A DNA stretch of 64,000 nucleotides from Caulobacter vibrioides (GTDB lineage Bacteria > Pseudomonadota > Alphaproteobacteria > Caulobacterales > Caulobacteraceae): contig LNIY01000024.1 of assembly GCA_001449105.1 (NCBI GenBank), positions 1 through 64,000 of the forward strand. Reading direction: 5' to 3'. A program made the translations under genes and the position numbers. Positions 33,004-41,718 of the stretch are shown here, piece by piece. Position 1 is the first letter of the stretch. Every line of letters begins with the position of its first letter. Under the pieces are notes generated by a model. It saw only the letters and a list, made by a program, of their open reading frames with translations. It made no database searches and had not been told where the DNA came from.

Positions 33004-34278
33004 ATGGAGGGCTGGAAGAACTGGTCGGGCAGCGTGGCGGCCACGCCCGGCAGGATCGCAAGACCCCGCACGCTTGACGAGCTGTCGCGGCTGGTCCGCG
33101 AGGCCGACAAGGTCCGCGTGGTCGGCGCCGGCCACTCCTTCATGCCGCTGTGCGAGACGGGCGGCCTGCTGCTCGACCTGTCGGAGCTTGAAGGCGCCGT
33201 CGAGATCGCTCCCGACCGCCAGACCGTCTGGGCCCCCGCCGGCTGGAGCCTCAAGCGCCTGACCGCCGCCCTCTGGGCCGAAGGCCTGTCGCTGATCAAT
33301 CAGGGCGACATCAATCCCCAGTCCCTGGCCGGCGCCACGGCCACCGGCACCCACGGCACCGGCGCGGAGCTGGGCAGCCTGTCGACCCAGACCCTGGGCT
33401 TTCGGCTGATCACCGCCGACGGCCGCCTCGTCGAATGCGGTCCCGGCCTGGAGCCCGAGCTCTACCAGGCCCAGCGCCTGTCGCTCGGCCTGCTGGGCGT
33501 GGCCGTCGCCATCCGCATCAACGTGGTCCCGGCCTACTGCCTGGAAGAGCGCGTCAGCCGCATGCCGTTGGCCGAAGTGTTCGAACGGATCGACGAACTG
33601 GCCGCCGCCACCCGGCACATGGAGTTCTGGGTCTTTCCCTACAGCGACGACGTCATCTTCAAGACCCTGCACCCCGTCCCGGCCGAGGCCGCCGACGCGG
33701 CCCTGGGCAAGAGCGGCGAAGGCGACGAGGACACCTTCCGTACGATCTGCGACCTGTGCGCCGCCCTGCCCGTCCTGACCGCGCCCTTGCAGAAGCTGAT
33801 GATGAAGGTCGCCGGCAAGCCCGCCCGCCGCGCCGGCCCGGCCTACGAGGTGTTCCCCTCCGAGCGGAACGTGCGCTTCGAGGAGATGGAGTACGAGCTG
33901 CCCCGCGAGGCCGGCCTGCCCACCCTGAAGGCGGCCATGGCCCATATCCGCAAGCGCCGGCTGCCGATCACCTTCCCGTTCGAGTTCCGCCTCGTGGCGG
34001 GCGACGACATCTGGCTCAGCCCCTTCCACATCGGCCAGGGCGCCTCGATCTCGTTCCACCAGTACGCCAAGATGCCGTGGAAACCGGCCTTCGCCGAGGT
34101 CGAGCCTGTGCTCGCCGCCGGCGGCGGGCGGCCGCACTGGGCCAAGCGCCACACCTTGACCCCCGCCGACGTCCATCGCCTCTATCCCCGCGCGGGCGAC
34201 TTCCTGCGGGTGCGCCAGGCCTGGGATCCGTCCGCCAAGTTCGCCAACGCCCACCTGACCCAACTGCTGGGGATCTGA
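33004..34278 (+). CDS. FAD-linked oxidoreductase, D-arabinono-1,4-lactone oxidase-like
   Basis: A 424 aa flavoprotein of the VAO/aldonolactone oxidase family. The FAD domain holds GAGHSFMP (41-48), where H44 is the usual site of covalent flavin, and GATATGTHGTG near 110. The C-terminal ALO domain ends with the conserved HWAKRH and an RQAWDPSAKF motif. Relatives oxidise sugar lactones or alditols using oxygen. GGGGGAA precedes the ATG. The next gene starts four bases after the stop, so the two form a unit. Confidence 0.88.
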   Translation: MEGWKNWSGSVAATPGRIARPRTLDELSRLVREADKVRVVGAGHSFMPLCETGGLLLDLSELEGAVEIAPDRQTVWAPAGWSLKRLTAALWAEGLSLINQGDINPQSLAGATATGTHGTGAELGSLSTQTLGFRLITADGRLVECGPGLEPELYQAQRLSLGLLGVAVAIRINVVPAYCLEERVSRMPLAEVFERIDELAAATRHMEFWVFPYSDDVIFKTLHPVPAEAADAALGKSGEGDEDTFRTICDLCAALPVLTAPLQKLMMKVAGKPARRAGPAYEVFPSERNVRFEEMEYELPREAGLPTLKAAMAHIRKRRLPITFPFEFRLVAGDDIWLSPFHIGQGASISFHQYAKMPWKPAFAEVEPVLAAGGGRPHWAKRHTLTPADVHRLYPRAGDFLRVRQAWDPSAKFANAHLTQLLGI

Positions 34279-34281
34279 TCC

Positions 34282-35430
34282 ATGAGCGACATCGCCCTGC
34301 ACGCCGATCTGGTCGGCCGCCCCGGCTCCCGCGAGCAGCTCAACACGCCCGTCCTGGTCGTCGACCGCGCGGCCCTGACCGCCAACATCGCGACCATGGC
34401 CGCCTTCGCCGCGAGCAAGGGCCTGAAGCTTCGCCCCCACGCCAAGACCCACAAGAGCGCCGACATCGCCCGCCTGCAGCTGGAAGCCGGCGCCTTGGGC
34501 CTGTGCTGCGCCAAGATTGGCGAGGCCGAGGCCCTGGCGGCGCAGGGCGTGTCGAGCGGCCTGCTGATCACCTCGCCCGTGGTCTCGCCCCCGGCCATCG
34601 CCCGCCTGGTCGCGCTGAACCTCGCCACCGAAGGCCTGAAGGTCGTCGTCGACCACCCCGACAACGTCGCCGCCCTCGGCGCGGCCGCCGCCGAAGCCGG
34701 CAAGCCGCTGGAGGTTCTGATCGATCTGGACCCCGGCATCCACCGCACAGGCGTCGCCTCGCCCGACGCGGCCGTCGCCCTGTTCGAGGCCATCAAGGCC
34801 CAGGCCGGCCTCACCTACGCCGGCCTGCAATGCTATTGCGGCGTCCAGCAGCACATCGAAGCCTTCGATGTTCGCAAGACGGCCCTGGAGGATCGCGGGG
34901 CCTATATCCGCGAGGTCATCGCCGCCCTGACCGCCGCCGGCGGCGCGCCGCCGATCGTTTCCGGCTCAGGCACCGGCTCGCACCGCATCGACGCCGAGCT
35001 CGGCATCTTCACCGAGCTGCAGGTCGGCTCCTACGTGTTCATGGACGACCAGTACCTGGCCTGCGACCTCGCGGGAGAAGGCGCGGACGCCAGCCCCTAC
35101 CGGCGCTCGCTGTTCATCGACGCCCGCGTGGTCAGCGCCAACAGCCCTGGCATGGTCACGGTCGACGCCGGCTTCAAGGCGATGTCGACCGACGCGGATC
35201 CGCCCCAGGTGGTGGCCGGCGCGCCGGAGGGCTCGCGCTACTTCTTCATGGGCGACGAGCACGGGGCCCTGGTCCCGTCGTCGGGCTCGCCTCCGCCGCT
35301 CGGCGCCCGCGTCACCCTGGCCGCCCCGCACTGCGATCCGACCGTCAACCTCTACGACGCCTATCACGTGGTCGAGGACGACGCGCTGGTCGCCATCTGG
35401 CCGGTCACCGCGCGGGGACGGTCACGGTAA
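34282..35430 (+). CDS. DSD1-family PLP enzyme, D-threonine aldolase/D-serine dehydratase-like
   Basis: A 382 aa fold-type III PLP protein. The N-terminal alanine-racemase-like barrel holds the PLP lysine in RPHAKTHK. The C-terminal domain has metal-ligand candidates in HCDPTVNLYDAYHVV. Relatives cleave D-threonine or dehydrate D-serine. It is tightly coupled to the lactone oxidase, suggesting a shared pathway for a hydroxylated or D-configured substrate, but the link is only positional. Confidence 0.87.
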   Translation: MSDIALHADLVGRPGSREQLNTPVLVVDRAALTANIATMAAFAASKGLKLRPHAKTHKSADIARLQLEAGALGLCCAKIGEAEALAAQGVSSGLLITSPVVSPPAIARLVALNLATEGLKVVVDHPDNVAALGAAAAEAGKPLEVLIDLDPGIHRTGVASPDAAVALFEAIKAQAGLTYAGLQCYCGVQQHIEAFDVRKTALEDRGAYIREVIAALTAAGGAPPIVSGSGTGSHRIDAELGIFTELQVGSYVFMDDQYLACDLAGEGADASPYRRSLFIDARVVSANSPGMVTVDAGFKAMSTDADPPQVVAGAPEGSRYFFMGDEHGALVPSSGSPPPLGARVTLAAPHCDPTVNLYDAYHVVEDDALVAIWPVTARGRSR

Positions 35431-35517
35431 CAGCCCGTACTCGTCTTCAGAAAAACCGCTTTGGCCTGGGGCGCGTTGAAGACTATCCATGGCGTCCGTT
35501 CTGGATCGTCCGCCCGC

Positions 35518-36129
35518 ATGACCACCGCCGCCCTCTCAGCCGCTCCCGCCAAGAAGCCCCGCCGCAACCGGCGTCGGCGCTCGGCGCGCTGGGCGCGCGC
35601 GGGCCTGCTGGTGCTGGCCGCCGGCGTGTCGCTGACGGTGATCGGCCAGACGGCCTACCGCATGCTCGACGCCCGCAACGCCGCCCGGGCCCAGACCGCC
35701 GCGCCGCTGGCCATGGACAATCCGCGCTTCACCGGCGCCATGCGCGACGGCCGCGCCTTCCTGATCACCGCACGCCGCGCCGAGCGCGACGCGACCGATC
35801 CCAACAAGGTCAAGCTGGTCGAGCCGACCCTGGTGCGCGGCTACGGCGCGCCCGACGCCAGCAAGGTCACCTCCAAGGACGGCGTCTACCAGGAGGCCCA
35901 GAACCTGCTGGTGCTGACCCAGGACGTGAAGATCGACAACGGCCAGGGCTACCAGTTCGCCTCGCAGGAAGCCCGCATCGACACCAAGACCGGCGAGGTC
36001 GTCGGCGGCGCGCCGGTGGCCGGCGCCGGCCCGCGCGGCAATGTCAGCGCCGACAGCTACAGCGTCAGCGACAAGGGCGATCGCGTGGTCTTCAAGGGCC
36101 GCGTCCGCACCCGCGTCCAGCCCCGCTAG
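35518..36129 (+). CDS. LptC-like periplasmic bridge protein
   Basis: A 203 aa bitopic inner-membrane protein of the LptC family. A basic tail and one membrane helix (about 27-45) precede a periplasmic beta-jellyroll domain (NPRFTGAMRDGRAFLITA, then GVYQEAQNLLVLTQDVKI, then NVSADSYSV). LptC passes LPS from the LptB2FG extractor to the LptA bridge. This copy begins the sphingolipid export/synthesis cluster and is not next to lptA or lptB, so it is probably a paralogue serving another lipid. The start at 35518 is the first ATG of the family-like region; its ribosome-binding site is weak. Confidence 0.82.
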   Translation: MTTAALSAAPAKKPRRNRRRRSARWARAGLLVLAAGVSLTVIGQTAYRMLDARNAARAQTAAPLAMDNPRFTGAMRDGRAFLITARRAERDATDPNKVKLVEPTLVRGYGAPDASKVTSKDGVYQEAQNLLVLTQDVKIDNGQGYQFASQEARIDTKTGEVVGGAPVAGAGPRGNVSADSYSVSDKGDRVVFKGRVRTRVQPR

Positions 36130-36141
36130 GTCGACCGCCCC

Positions 36142-37302
36142 ATGAACGGCCTCGGCCTCCTCGACCAGCAGCGCGCCCGCGCCACGCGCGTCTGCTTCCT
36201 CTACATCGCCCAGCCGCACCAGGTGTGGCACAGCCTGTCGATCGCCGTGGCCATGGCTCGCGACTGGCCGGAGATCCGCGTCGAGATCGCCGCCACCTCG
36301 GCCGGCCACCTCGACTACATCCAGGGCATGCTCGACGCCCTGGGCGGCGCGCCCGTCACCCTGCGCCTGCTGCCGCCGGCCTGGCTGCGGCGGATGTCGA
36401 AGAACGCCCCGCCGCCCAAGGCCCTGATGCTGGCCCTGAACGCCGGCCGGCTGTCGACCTACGACGCCGTGGTCACGCCCGAGCGCACCACCGCCCTTCT
36501 GCGCAAGCTGGGCGTCCGCCGCACCGCCCTCGTCTACACCCAGCACGGCGCCGGCGATCGCGGCGGTCCGTTCGAGCCGCGCCTGCGGGTCTTCGACCTG
36601 GTGATGGCCGCCGGCCCCAAGCAGCGCGACCGGATGGTCGACGAGGGCTGGGTCCGCCCGGAAGCCTGCGCCATGGTCGGCTATCCGAAGTTCGACCTGG
36701 TCGACGCCCTGCCGCCCAGCGTGACGCCCGCCTTCGCCCAGGCCCTGCCGACGGTCGTCTACAATCCGCACTTCCATGCCGCCCTCGGCTCGTGGAGCGC
36801 CTTCGGCCTGTCGATCCTCGAGCAGTTCGCCGACGACGAGCGGTTCAACCTGATCTTCGCCCCGCATGTGCGCCTGTTCGAGACCGCGTCCGAAGCCGAT
36901 CGCCGCGCGGTGGCGAGCTTCGAGGGCCATCCGCGCATCCACCTCGATCTCGGCGGCCCGGCCGCCTTCGACATGACCTATACCCGCCTGGCCGATCTCT
37001 ATCTCGGCGACGTCTCCAGCCAGGTCTACGAGTTCCTGCGCACGCCCAAGCCCTGCCTGTTCCTCAATCCGTCACGGGCCGACTGGAAGGGCGACGAGAG
37101 CTTCCATCACTGGCTGTACGGCCCGGTGCGCGAGACCGCCGACGGGATCTGCGACGCGGTCGCCGCCGCCATCGCCGGCCACGGCGACTTCCTGGACGCC
37201 CAGCGCACGGGCGTGGCCCAGACCTTCGACCTGACCGACACTCCCTCGTCGCAGCGCGCCGCCCGCGCCATCGTCGACCGCCTGGCCGTTCTCGACCGAT
37301 GA
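36142..37302 (+). CDS. CDP-glycerol glycerophosphotransferase-like glycosyltransferase
   Basis: A 386 aa GT-B fold protein. The C-terminal half has the TagB/TagF-type signatures VVYNPHFH, IFAPHVRLF and YLGDVSSQVYEFL. The N-terminal half is a less conserved Rossmann-like domain. Relatives transfer glycerol phosphate or other activated groups. Its stop overlaps the flippase start (ATGA) and it lies 12 bases after the LptC-like gene. In this setting it could decorate a sphingolipid head group, but a separate envelope polymer is also possible. Confidence 0.78.
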   Translation: MNGLGLLDQQRARATRVCFLYIAQPHQVWHSLSIAVAMARDWPEIRVEIAATSAGHLDYIQGMLDALGGAPVTLRLLPPAWLRRMSKNAPPPKALMLALNAGRLSTYDAVVTPERTTALLRKLGVRRTALVYTQHGAGDRGGPFEPRLRVFDLVMAAGPKQRDRMVDEGWVRPEACAMVGYPKFDLVDALPPSVTPAFAQALPTVVYNPHFHAALGSWSAFGLSILEQFADDERFNLIFAPHVRLFETASEADRRAVASFEGHPRIHLDLGGPAAFDMTYTRLADLYLGDVSSQVYEFLRTPKPCLFLNPSRADWKGDESFHHWLYGPVRETADGICDAVAAAIAGHGDFLDAQRTGVAQTFDLTDTPSSQRAARAIVDRLAVLDR

Positions 37303-38711
37303 GCTCCGCCTCCCAGGACGCGTCCCCAAAGGACGCGAAGGTCAATCCCCTGACCCGGATGCTGGCCAATGTGGGCGCCCTGCTCAGCGGTCGCGGTCTC
37401 AACGCCATCGTCGGCCTGGCCTATATCGCCGTCACCACCCGCAGTCTCGGCATCGAGGTCTTCGGCTTCCTGACCCTGATCAACGCCTTCGCCCAGGCCC
37501 TGGGCGAGATGGCCAAGTTCCAGTCCTGGCAGACCGTCGTGCAGTACGGCGCCAAGCCGCTGATGGACGGCGACCGCAAGACCTTCCAGCAGGTGATGCG
37601 CCTGGCCCTGGTGCTCGACGGCATCGGCGCGGTGATCGGCGTGGCCATCGGCGTGGGCGGCAGCCTGCTGTTCAGCCACTACATGGGCTGGCCCGACGAG
37701 CTGGCGCCGGAGGCCGCGCTCTACTGCCTGTCGATCGGGGTCATGACCTCGGCCACGGGCGTGGGCCTGCTGCGCCTGTTCGACCGCTTCCGCATGCTGG
37801 CCGCCGAGCAGGTGGTCTCCTCGGCGGTGCGCCTGATCGGCTGCGCGATCGCCGCTTCGATGGACGCGCCGATCGAGATGTTCCTGCTGGCCTGGGCGGC
37901 CGGCACCGTGGCCTCGTTCGTCTATGTCGCCATTATCGCGGTCTGGAGCCTGCTGCAGCGCGGCCTGCTGGACGGCTTCAGCCTCTTTGGCCCCCTTGGC
38001 GCGGGCCTGCCCGGCGTCTGGCGCTTCGCCTGGGCGACCAATTTCAGCAGCACCATCGAGGTCGGCTTCACCCACGTGCTGACCCTGGCCATCGGCGCGC
38101 TGGTCGGCCCCGCCCAGGCCGCCATGTGGCGCGTCGGCCGACAGGTGGCCGACGGCATGGCCAAGCCCGCCCGCCTGATGCTGCCGGCCCTGCATCCCGA
38201 GTTCGCCCGCCTGCGCGCGCAAAAGGACGATGCGGCCATGCTGCGCCTGGCCCGCCAGATCGCCCTGATCGGCGGCGGCGTCGCCGGGGTGCTGCTGGCG
38301 GTCTGCCTGCTGGCCGGCCCCTGGCTGCTGACCATGATCATGGGCGCCGAGTACGCCTCGGCCGCCGGCATCATGAGCTGGCAGGTCGCCGCGGCCGCCA
38401 TCAGCATCATGGCCTTGCCGATCGAGCCGATGCTGGTCTCGATGCACGCGGCCGGCGCGGCCCTGCGCGTGCGCATCGTGGTCATCGCGATCTATTTCGC
38501 CGCTCTCGTGCCGCTGCTGCAGGTCTTCGACCTGACCGGGGCGGGCGCCGCGCTGGTCCTGGCCTCGACCTGCATGGCGATCGGCATGTTCATCACCCTC
38601 CGGTCGCGTCTCGCTGCGGAAGCCGCCGCCGAGCGCGAGGACAAAAGCGCTCTGCCGCTTGAACAGACTTGCGCGGAACCCCGGAACGAGCGCAAAGGCG
38701 ATCCGCAATGA
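37299..38711 (+). CDS. Lipopolysaccharide-type flippase, MOP superfamily (Wzx-like)
   Basis: A 470 aa inner-membrane protein with about 12-14 hydrophobic helices and the polysaccharide-transporter start GRGLNAIVGLAYIAVTTRSLG. Wzx-type proteins flip lipid-linked sugars across the membrane. The ATGA start overlap with the transferase and the ATGA overlap with the acyl-ligase gene make it part of one translationally coupled set. It may flip the sphingolipid or its precursor. The C-terminal tail is charged and cytoplasmic. Confidence 0.85.
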   Translation: MSSASQDASPKDAKVNPLTRMLANVGALLSGRGLNAIVGLAYIAVTTRSLGIEVFGFLTLINAFAQALGEMAKFQSWQTVVQYGAKPLMDGDRKTFQQVMRLALVLDGIGAVIGVAIGVGGSLLFSHYMGWPDELAPEAALYCLSIGVMTSATGVGLLRLFDRFRMLAAEQVVSSAVRLIGCAIAASMDAPIEMFLLAWAAGTVASFVYVAIIAVWSLLQRGLLDGFSLFGPLGAGLPGVWRFAWATNFSSTIEVGFTHVLTLAIGALVGPAQAAMWRVGRQVADGMAKPARLMLPALHPEFARLRAQKDDAAMLRLARQIALIGGGVAGVLLAVCLLAGPWLLTMIMGAEYASAAGIMSWQVAAAAISIMALPIEPMLVSMHAAGAALRVRIVVIAIYFAALVPLLQVFDLTGAGAALVLASTCMAIGMFITLRSRLAAEAAAEREDKSALPLEQTCAEPRNERKGDPQ

Positions 38712-40432
38712 ATACGCCCACCGCTTCCGGCAGGACCGTCCGTCTCGCCGACTTCCCGACCCTGACCGCCGCCCTGGATTTCGCCGCGACCGGCGAGACC
38801 GGGATCAACCTGCATTCGCTGCGCGGCGAACTGGTCGAGGCCCTGACCTACGCGACCTTGCGCGAACAGGCCCAGGGCCTGGCCCGCCGCCTGCTCGCCG
38901 TCGGCGCCCCAGGGGGTGTAAAGGTCGGCGACAGCGTCGCCCTGATCGCCGAGACCGACGGCGACTTCGTGCGCGCCTTCTTCGCCTGCCAGTACGCGGG
39001 CCTGGTCCCGGCCCCCCTGCCCCTGCCCGCGCCGCTGGGCGGCCGCGAGGCCTATATCGAGCAGATCGGCCGCATGTGCGCCTCGGCCCACGCCCGCATC
39101 CTGATCGGTCCGGCCGGCATGGCCGAGTGGCTGACGCAGATCGGCGACGCCGCCGGCCTCGACTTCGCCGCCCCGCTGTCCGCTCTGCCGGAAGACGCCG
39201 GCGCGGCCCTGCCGGAGATCACGCCCGAGCACCCCTGCTACCTGCAGTTCTCGTCGGGCAGCACCCGCTTCCCCACCGGCGTCCTGGTGACCCACAAGGC
39301 CCTGATGGCCAACGCCGTGGCGATCACGCGCGACGGGTTGCAGGTCAAGCCGGAAGACCGCGCCGTCTCGTGGCTGCCGCTCTATCACGACATGGGCCTG
39401 ATCGGCTTCCTGCTCAGCCCCCTGACCAGCCAGATGAGCGTCGACCTGCTGCCCACCGGCGCCTTCGTGCGCCGGCCGCTGCTGTGGCTCGACCTGATCA
39501 GCCGCAACGGCGGCACGATCGCCTACAGCCCGACCTTCGGCTACGAGCTCTGCGCCCGCCGCGCCGAGGCCGCCTCGATCGAGCACCTGGACCTGTCGCG
39601 CTGGCGCAGCGCGGGCCTGGGCGGCGACATGATCCGCACCGCCCCGGTCGAGGCCTTCGCCGAGCGCTTCGCCGCCGTCGGCTTCTCGGAAAAGGCCTAT
39701 GTGGCCAGCTACGGCATGGCCGAGGCGACCCTGGCCCTGTCGATGGCCCCGCTGGGCAAGGGCCTGCGCGTCGAGATCCTCGACATCGAGCGCCTTGAGC
39801 GCGACGACCTGGCCGTCACGGTCGGCGCCGACGCCCCCCGCGCCCGAGCCTTCGCCCGCTGCGGCCCCGCCCTGCCCCACCACCAGCTGGAAGTCCGCGA
39901 CGCCGACGGCAAGCCGGTGGCCGAGCGCCACGTCGGCCGCATCTTCGCCAGGGGTCCCAGCCTCATGGGCGGCTACTTCGAGCAGCCCGAGGAAACCGCC
40001 CGCGTGCTGGACGCCGACGGCTGGCTCGACACCGGCGACCTCGGCTTCCTGGTCGAGGACGAGATCGTCATCACCGGCCGCGCCAAGGACCTGATCATCC
40101 TCAACGGGCGCAACATCTGGCCGCAGGACCTGGAATGGACCGCCGAGCGCGAGGTCCCCGGCCTGCGCAGCGGCGACGTGGCCGCCTTCTCCGTCCCCGG
40201 CGACGCGGCGGAAGAAGAGATCGTCACCATCCTGGTCCAGGCCCGCGGCGGCGACGCCGACAGCCGCGCGGCCCTAGTCGAGACCGTGGCCGGCGTGCTG
40301 CGCTCGCGCCATGGCGTCGAGACCCAGGTCAAGCTGGTCGGCGCCCACGCCCTGCCCCAGACCTCGTCGGGCAAGCTCAGCCGCTCCAAGGCCAAGGCCG
40401 CCTACCTCGCCGGCGCCTACGAGCGCGCCTGA
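38708..40432 (+). CDS. aasR: Acyl-ACP synthetase / fatty acyl-AMP ligase for sphingolipid synthesis
   Basis: A 574 aa adenylate-forming enzyme of the FAAL type. Motifs: FSSGSTRFPTGVLVTHKAL (phosphate loop), WLPLYHDMGLIG, SYGMAEATLA, GWLDTGDLGF and a C-terminal KLSRSKAKAAY lysine. It adenylates a fatty acid and loads it onto a carrier protein, here the ACP two genes on. It matches the gene I know as aasR in C. crescentus ceramide synthesis. The ATGA overlap with the flippase fixes the start. Confidence 0.88.
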   Translation: MNTPTASGRTVRLADFPTLTAALDFAATGETGINLHSLRGELVEALTYATLREQAQGLARRLLAVGAPGGVKVGDSVALIAETDGDFVRAFFACQYAGLVPAPLPLPAPLGGREAYIEQIGRMCASAHARILIGPAGMAEWLTQIGDAAGLDFAAPLSALPEDAGAALPEITPEHPCYLQFSSGSTRFPTGVLVTHKALMANAVAITRDGLQVKPEDRAVSWLPLYHDMGLIGFLLSPLTSQMSVDLLPTGAFVRRPLLWLDLISRNGGTIAYSPTFGYELCARRAEAASIEHLDLSRWRSAGLGGDMIRTAPVEAFAERFAAVGFSEKAYVASYGMAEATLALSMAPLGKGLRVEILDIERLERDDLAVTVGADAPRARAFARCGPALPHHQLEVRDADGKPVAERHVGRIFARGPSLMGGYFEQPEETARVLDADGWLDTGDLGFLVEDEIVITGRAKDLIILNGRNIWPQDLEWTAEREVPGLRSGDVAAFSVPGDAAEEEIVTILVQARGGDADSRAALVETVAGVLRSRHGVETQVKLVGAHALPQTSSGKLSRSKAKAAYLAGAYERA

Positions 40433-40433
40433 G

Positions 40434-41384
40434 GTGGAAAGCGCCGGGACCATCGCCGTCACCGGCGCCACCGGCTTCCTCGGCCAGCACCTGGTGCGCG
40501 CCATCGCCGAACGGGGCCTGACGCCCCGCATCCTGTCGCGTCGCGACCCGATCTCGCCGTTCTGGCGCGGGATCGAGCCGCAGGTCGTGCTGGGGGACCT
40601 GTCCAACGCCACGGCCCTGGATCGCCTGTGCGACGGCGCCGGGGTGGTGGTCCACCTGGCCGGCCTGATCAAGGCGGCCGACCGCGCGGCCTTCGACAAG
40701 GTCAATGTCGACGGCGCCCGGGCGTCAGCTAAGGCCGCGACGCGTGCCGGGGCCCGCTTCGTGCTGGTTTCCAGCCTCGCCGCGCGCGAGCCGCAGCTCT
40801 CCGACTACGCCGCCAGCAAGCGCGCGGGCGAGGAGGCGGTGCTGGCCGTCGCGCCCGACGCCCTGATCGTCCGCCCGCCGGCCATCTACGGCCCCGGCGA
40901 CCGCGAGACCGTCGGCCTGTTCGCCGCCGCGCAGGGCAGCCGCGTCCTGCCCGTGCTGTCGCCGGCCTCGCGCGTGGCGATGATCGAGGTGCGCGACGCC
41001 GCCGCCCAGATCCTCGACCTCGTGGCCGCCGGCCGCACGGGCCTGGCCTCGATCTGCGACGCGCGCCCCGACGGCTACGCCTGGACCGAGATCATGGGCG
41101 CCGCCGCGGCCGCCGTCGGCTCGCCGGCGCCCCGCCTGCTGCGGGTGCCCGAAGGGCTGATCCGCGCGGCCGGAAGCATCGCCGATCTGGCGAGTAAGCT
41201 CTCAAAACAACCCTCGGTGTTCGGATCAGGCAAGGCGCGCGAACTGTCGCATGCAGATTGGGCGTTTTCGGACGATCCATCCCTTGCGTCGTCGCCGAGT
41301 CGTCACGATGTTGCCCGCGGCTTCGGCGACACCGTCGACTGGTATCGGTCGGCCGGCTGGTTGTCGAAAAAATACAGCGACTAG
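40434..41384 (+). CDS. cerR: NAD(P)-dependent 3-oxo-ceramide reductase, extended SDR
   Basis: A 316 aa extended short-chain dehydrogenase. The nucleotide loop is GATGFLG (11-17); the catalytic set is S113/S114, Y125 and K129 (DYAASK). By context it is CerR, which reduces the 3-oxo group after N-acylation of ketosphinganine in bacteria. The start is GTG at 40434, one base after the aasR stop. The coding run ends 79 bases before acpR, where a dyad-rich gap suggests a separate promoter. Confidence 0.88.
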   Translation: MESAGTIAVTGATGFLGQHLVRAIAERGLTPRILSRRDPISPFWRGIEPQVVLGDLSNATALDRLCDGAGVVVHLAGLIKAADRAAFDKVNVDGARASAKAATRAGARFVLVSSLAAREPQLSDYAASKRAGEEAVLAVAPDALIVRPPAIYGPGDRETVGLFAAAQGSRVLPVLSPASRVAMIEVRDAAAQILDLVAAGRTGLASICDARPDGYAWTEIMGAAAAAVGSPAPRLLRVPEGLIRAAGSIADLASKLSKQPSVFGSGKARELSHADWAFSDDPSLASSPSRHDVARGFGDTVDWYRSAGWLSKKYSD

Positions 41385-41401
41385 TTCAATTGTGGCAGAT
41401 A

Positions 41402-41436
41402 TCTGACAGAGACACTGTTACGGTGCGGTCACAGTG
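41402..41436 (+). promoter_or_regulatory. Dyads upstream of acpR-spt
   Basis: TCTGACAGA (41402-41410) is an odd-length palindrome and CACTGT-N12-ACAGTG (41413-41436) is a six-base inverted repeat. They sit in the 79-base gap between cerR and acpR. They may be operators of a promoter that drives the carrier protein and serine palmitoyltransferase independently of the upstream genes. Confidence 0.5.
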
Positions 41437-41463
41437 CTTTGACGGGGGCGTCTGGCGTTTGGC

Positions 41464-41715
41464 ATGGATACAGTGACAGATCTGAGTTTGCGTGAGATCG
41501 GGCTGGCGACGAGCAAGGTGCTCGGCCGGACGGTCGAGGTGACGAACGACACCCACATCGGCCGCGACCTGGCCGTGGATTCCCTCGCCCTGATGAACAT
41601 CGTGATGGAGCTCGAAGACGCCTTCGACATATCCATCCCGCTCGATCGCCTCGCCTCGGTGGAAACCGCCGGCGACCTCTCCAAACTGATCAACGATCTC
41701 CGAACCAAGGCTTGA
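41464..41715 (+). CDS. acpR: Dedicated acyl carrier protein for sphingolipid synthesis
   Basis: An 83 aa acyl carrier protein. S40 in DSLALM carries the 4'-phosphopantetheine arm, and the flanking helices read GRDLAVDSLALMNIVMELEDAF. It should receive an acyl group from the acyl-ACP synthetase and offer it to serine palmitoyltransferase, whose gene starts four bases after its stop. It is distinct from the housekeeping fatty-acid ACP in lacking the usual acidic start. Confidence 0.9.
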   Translation: MDTVTDLSLREIGLATSKVLGRTVEVTNDTHIGRDLAVDSLALMNIVMELEDAFDISIPLDRLASVETAGDLSKLINDLRTKA

Positions 41716-41718
41716 CCG

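Noticed and set aside
33435-38711. A very long plus-strand open frame (over 1,700 codons) through the oxidase, PLP enzyme and glycosyltransferase region
   Set aside because: It is arginine/proline-rich frame-shadow sequence over well-recognised genes; only its last 470 codons (from 37299), the flippase, are real.
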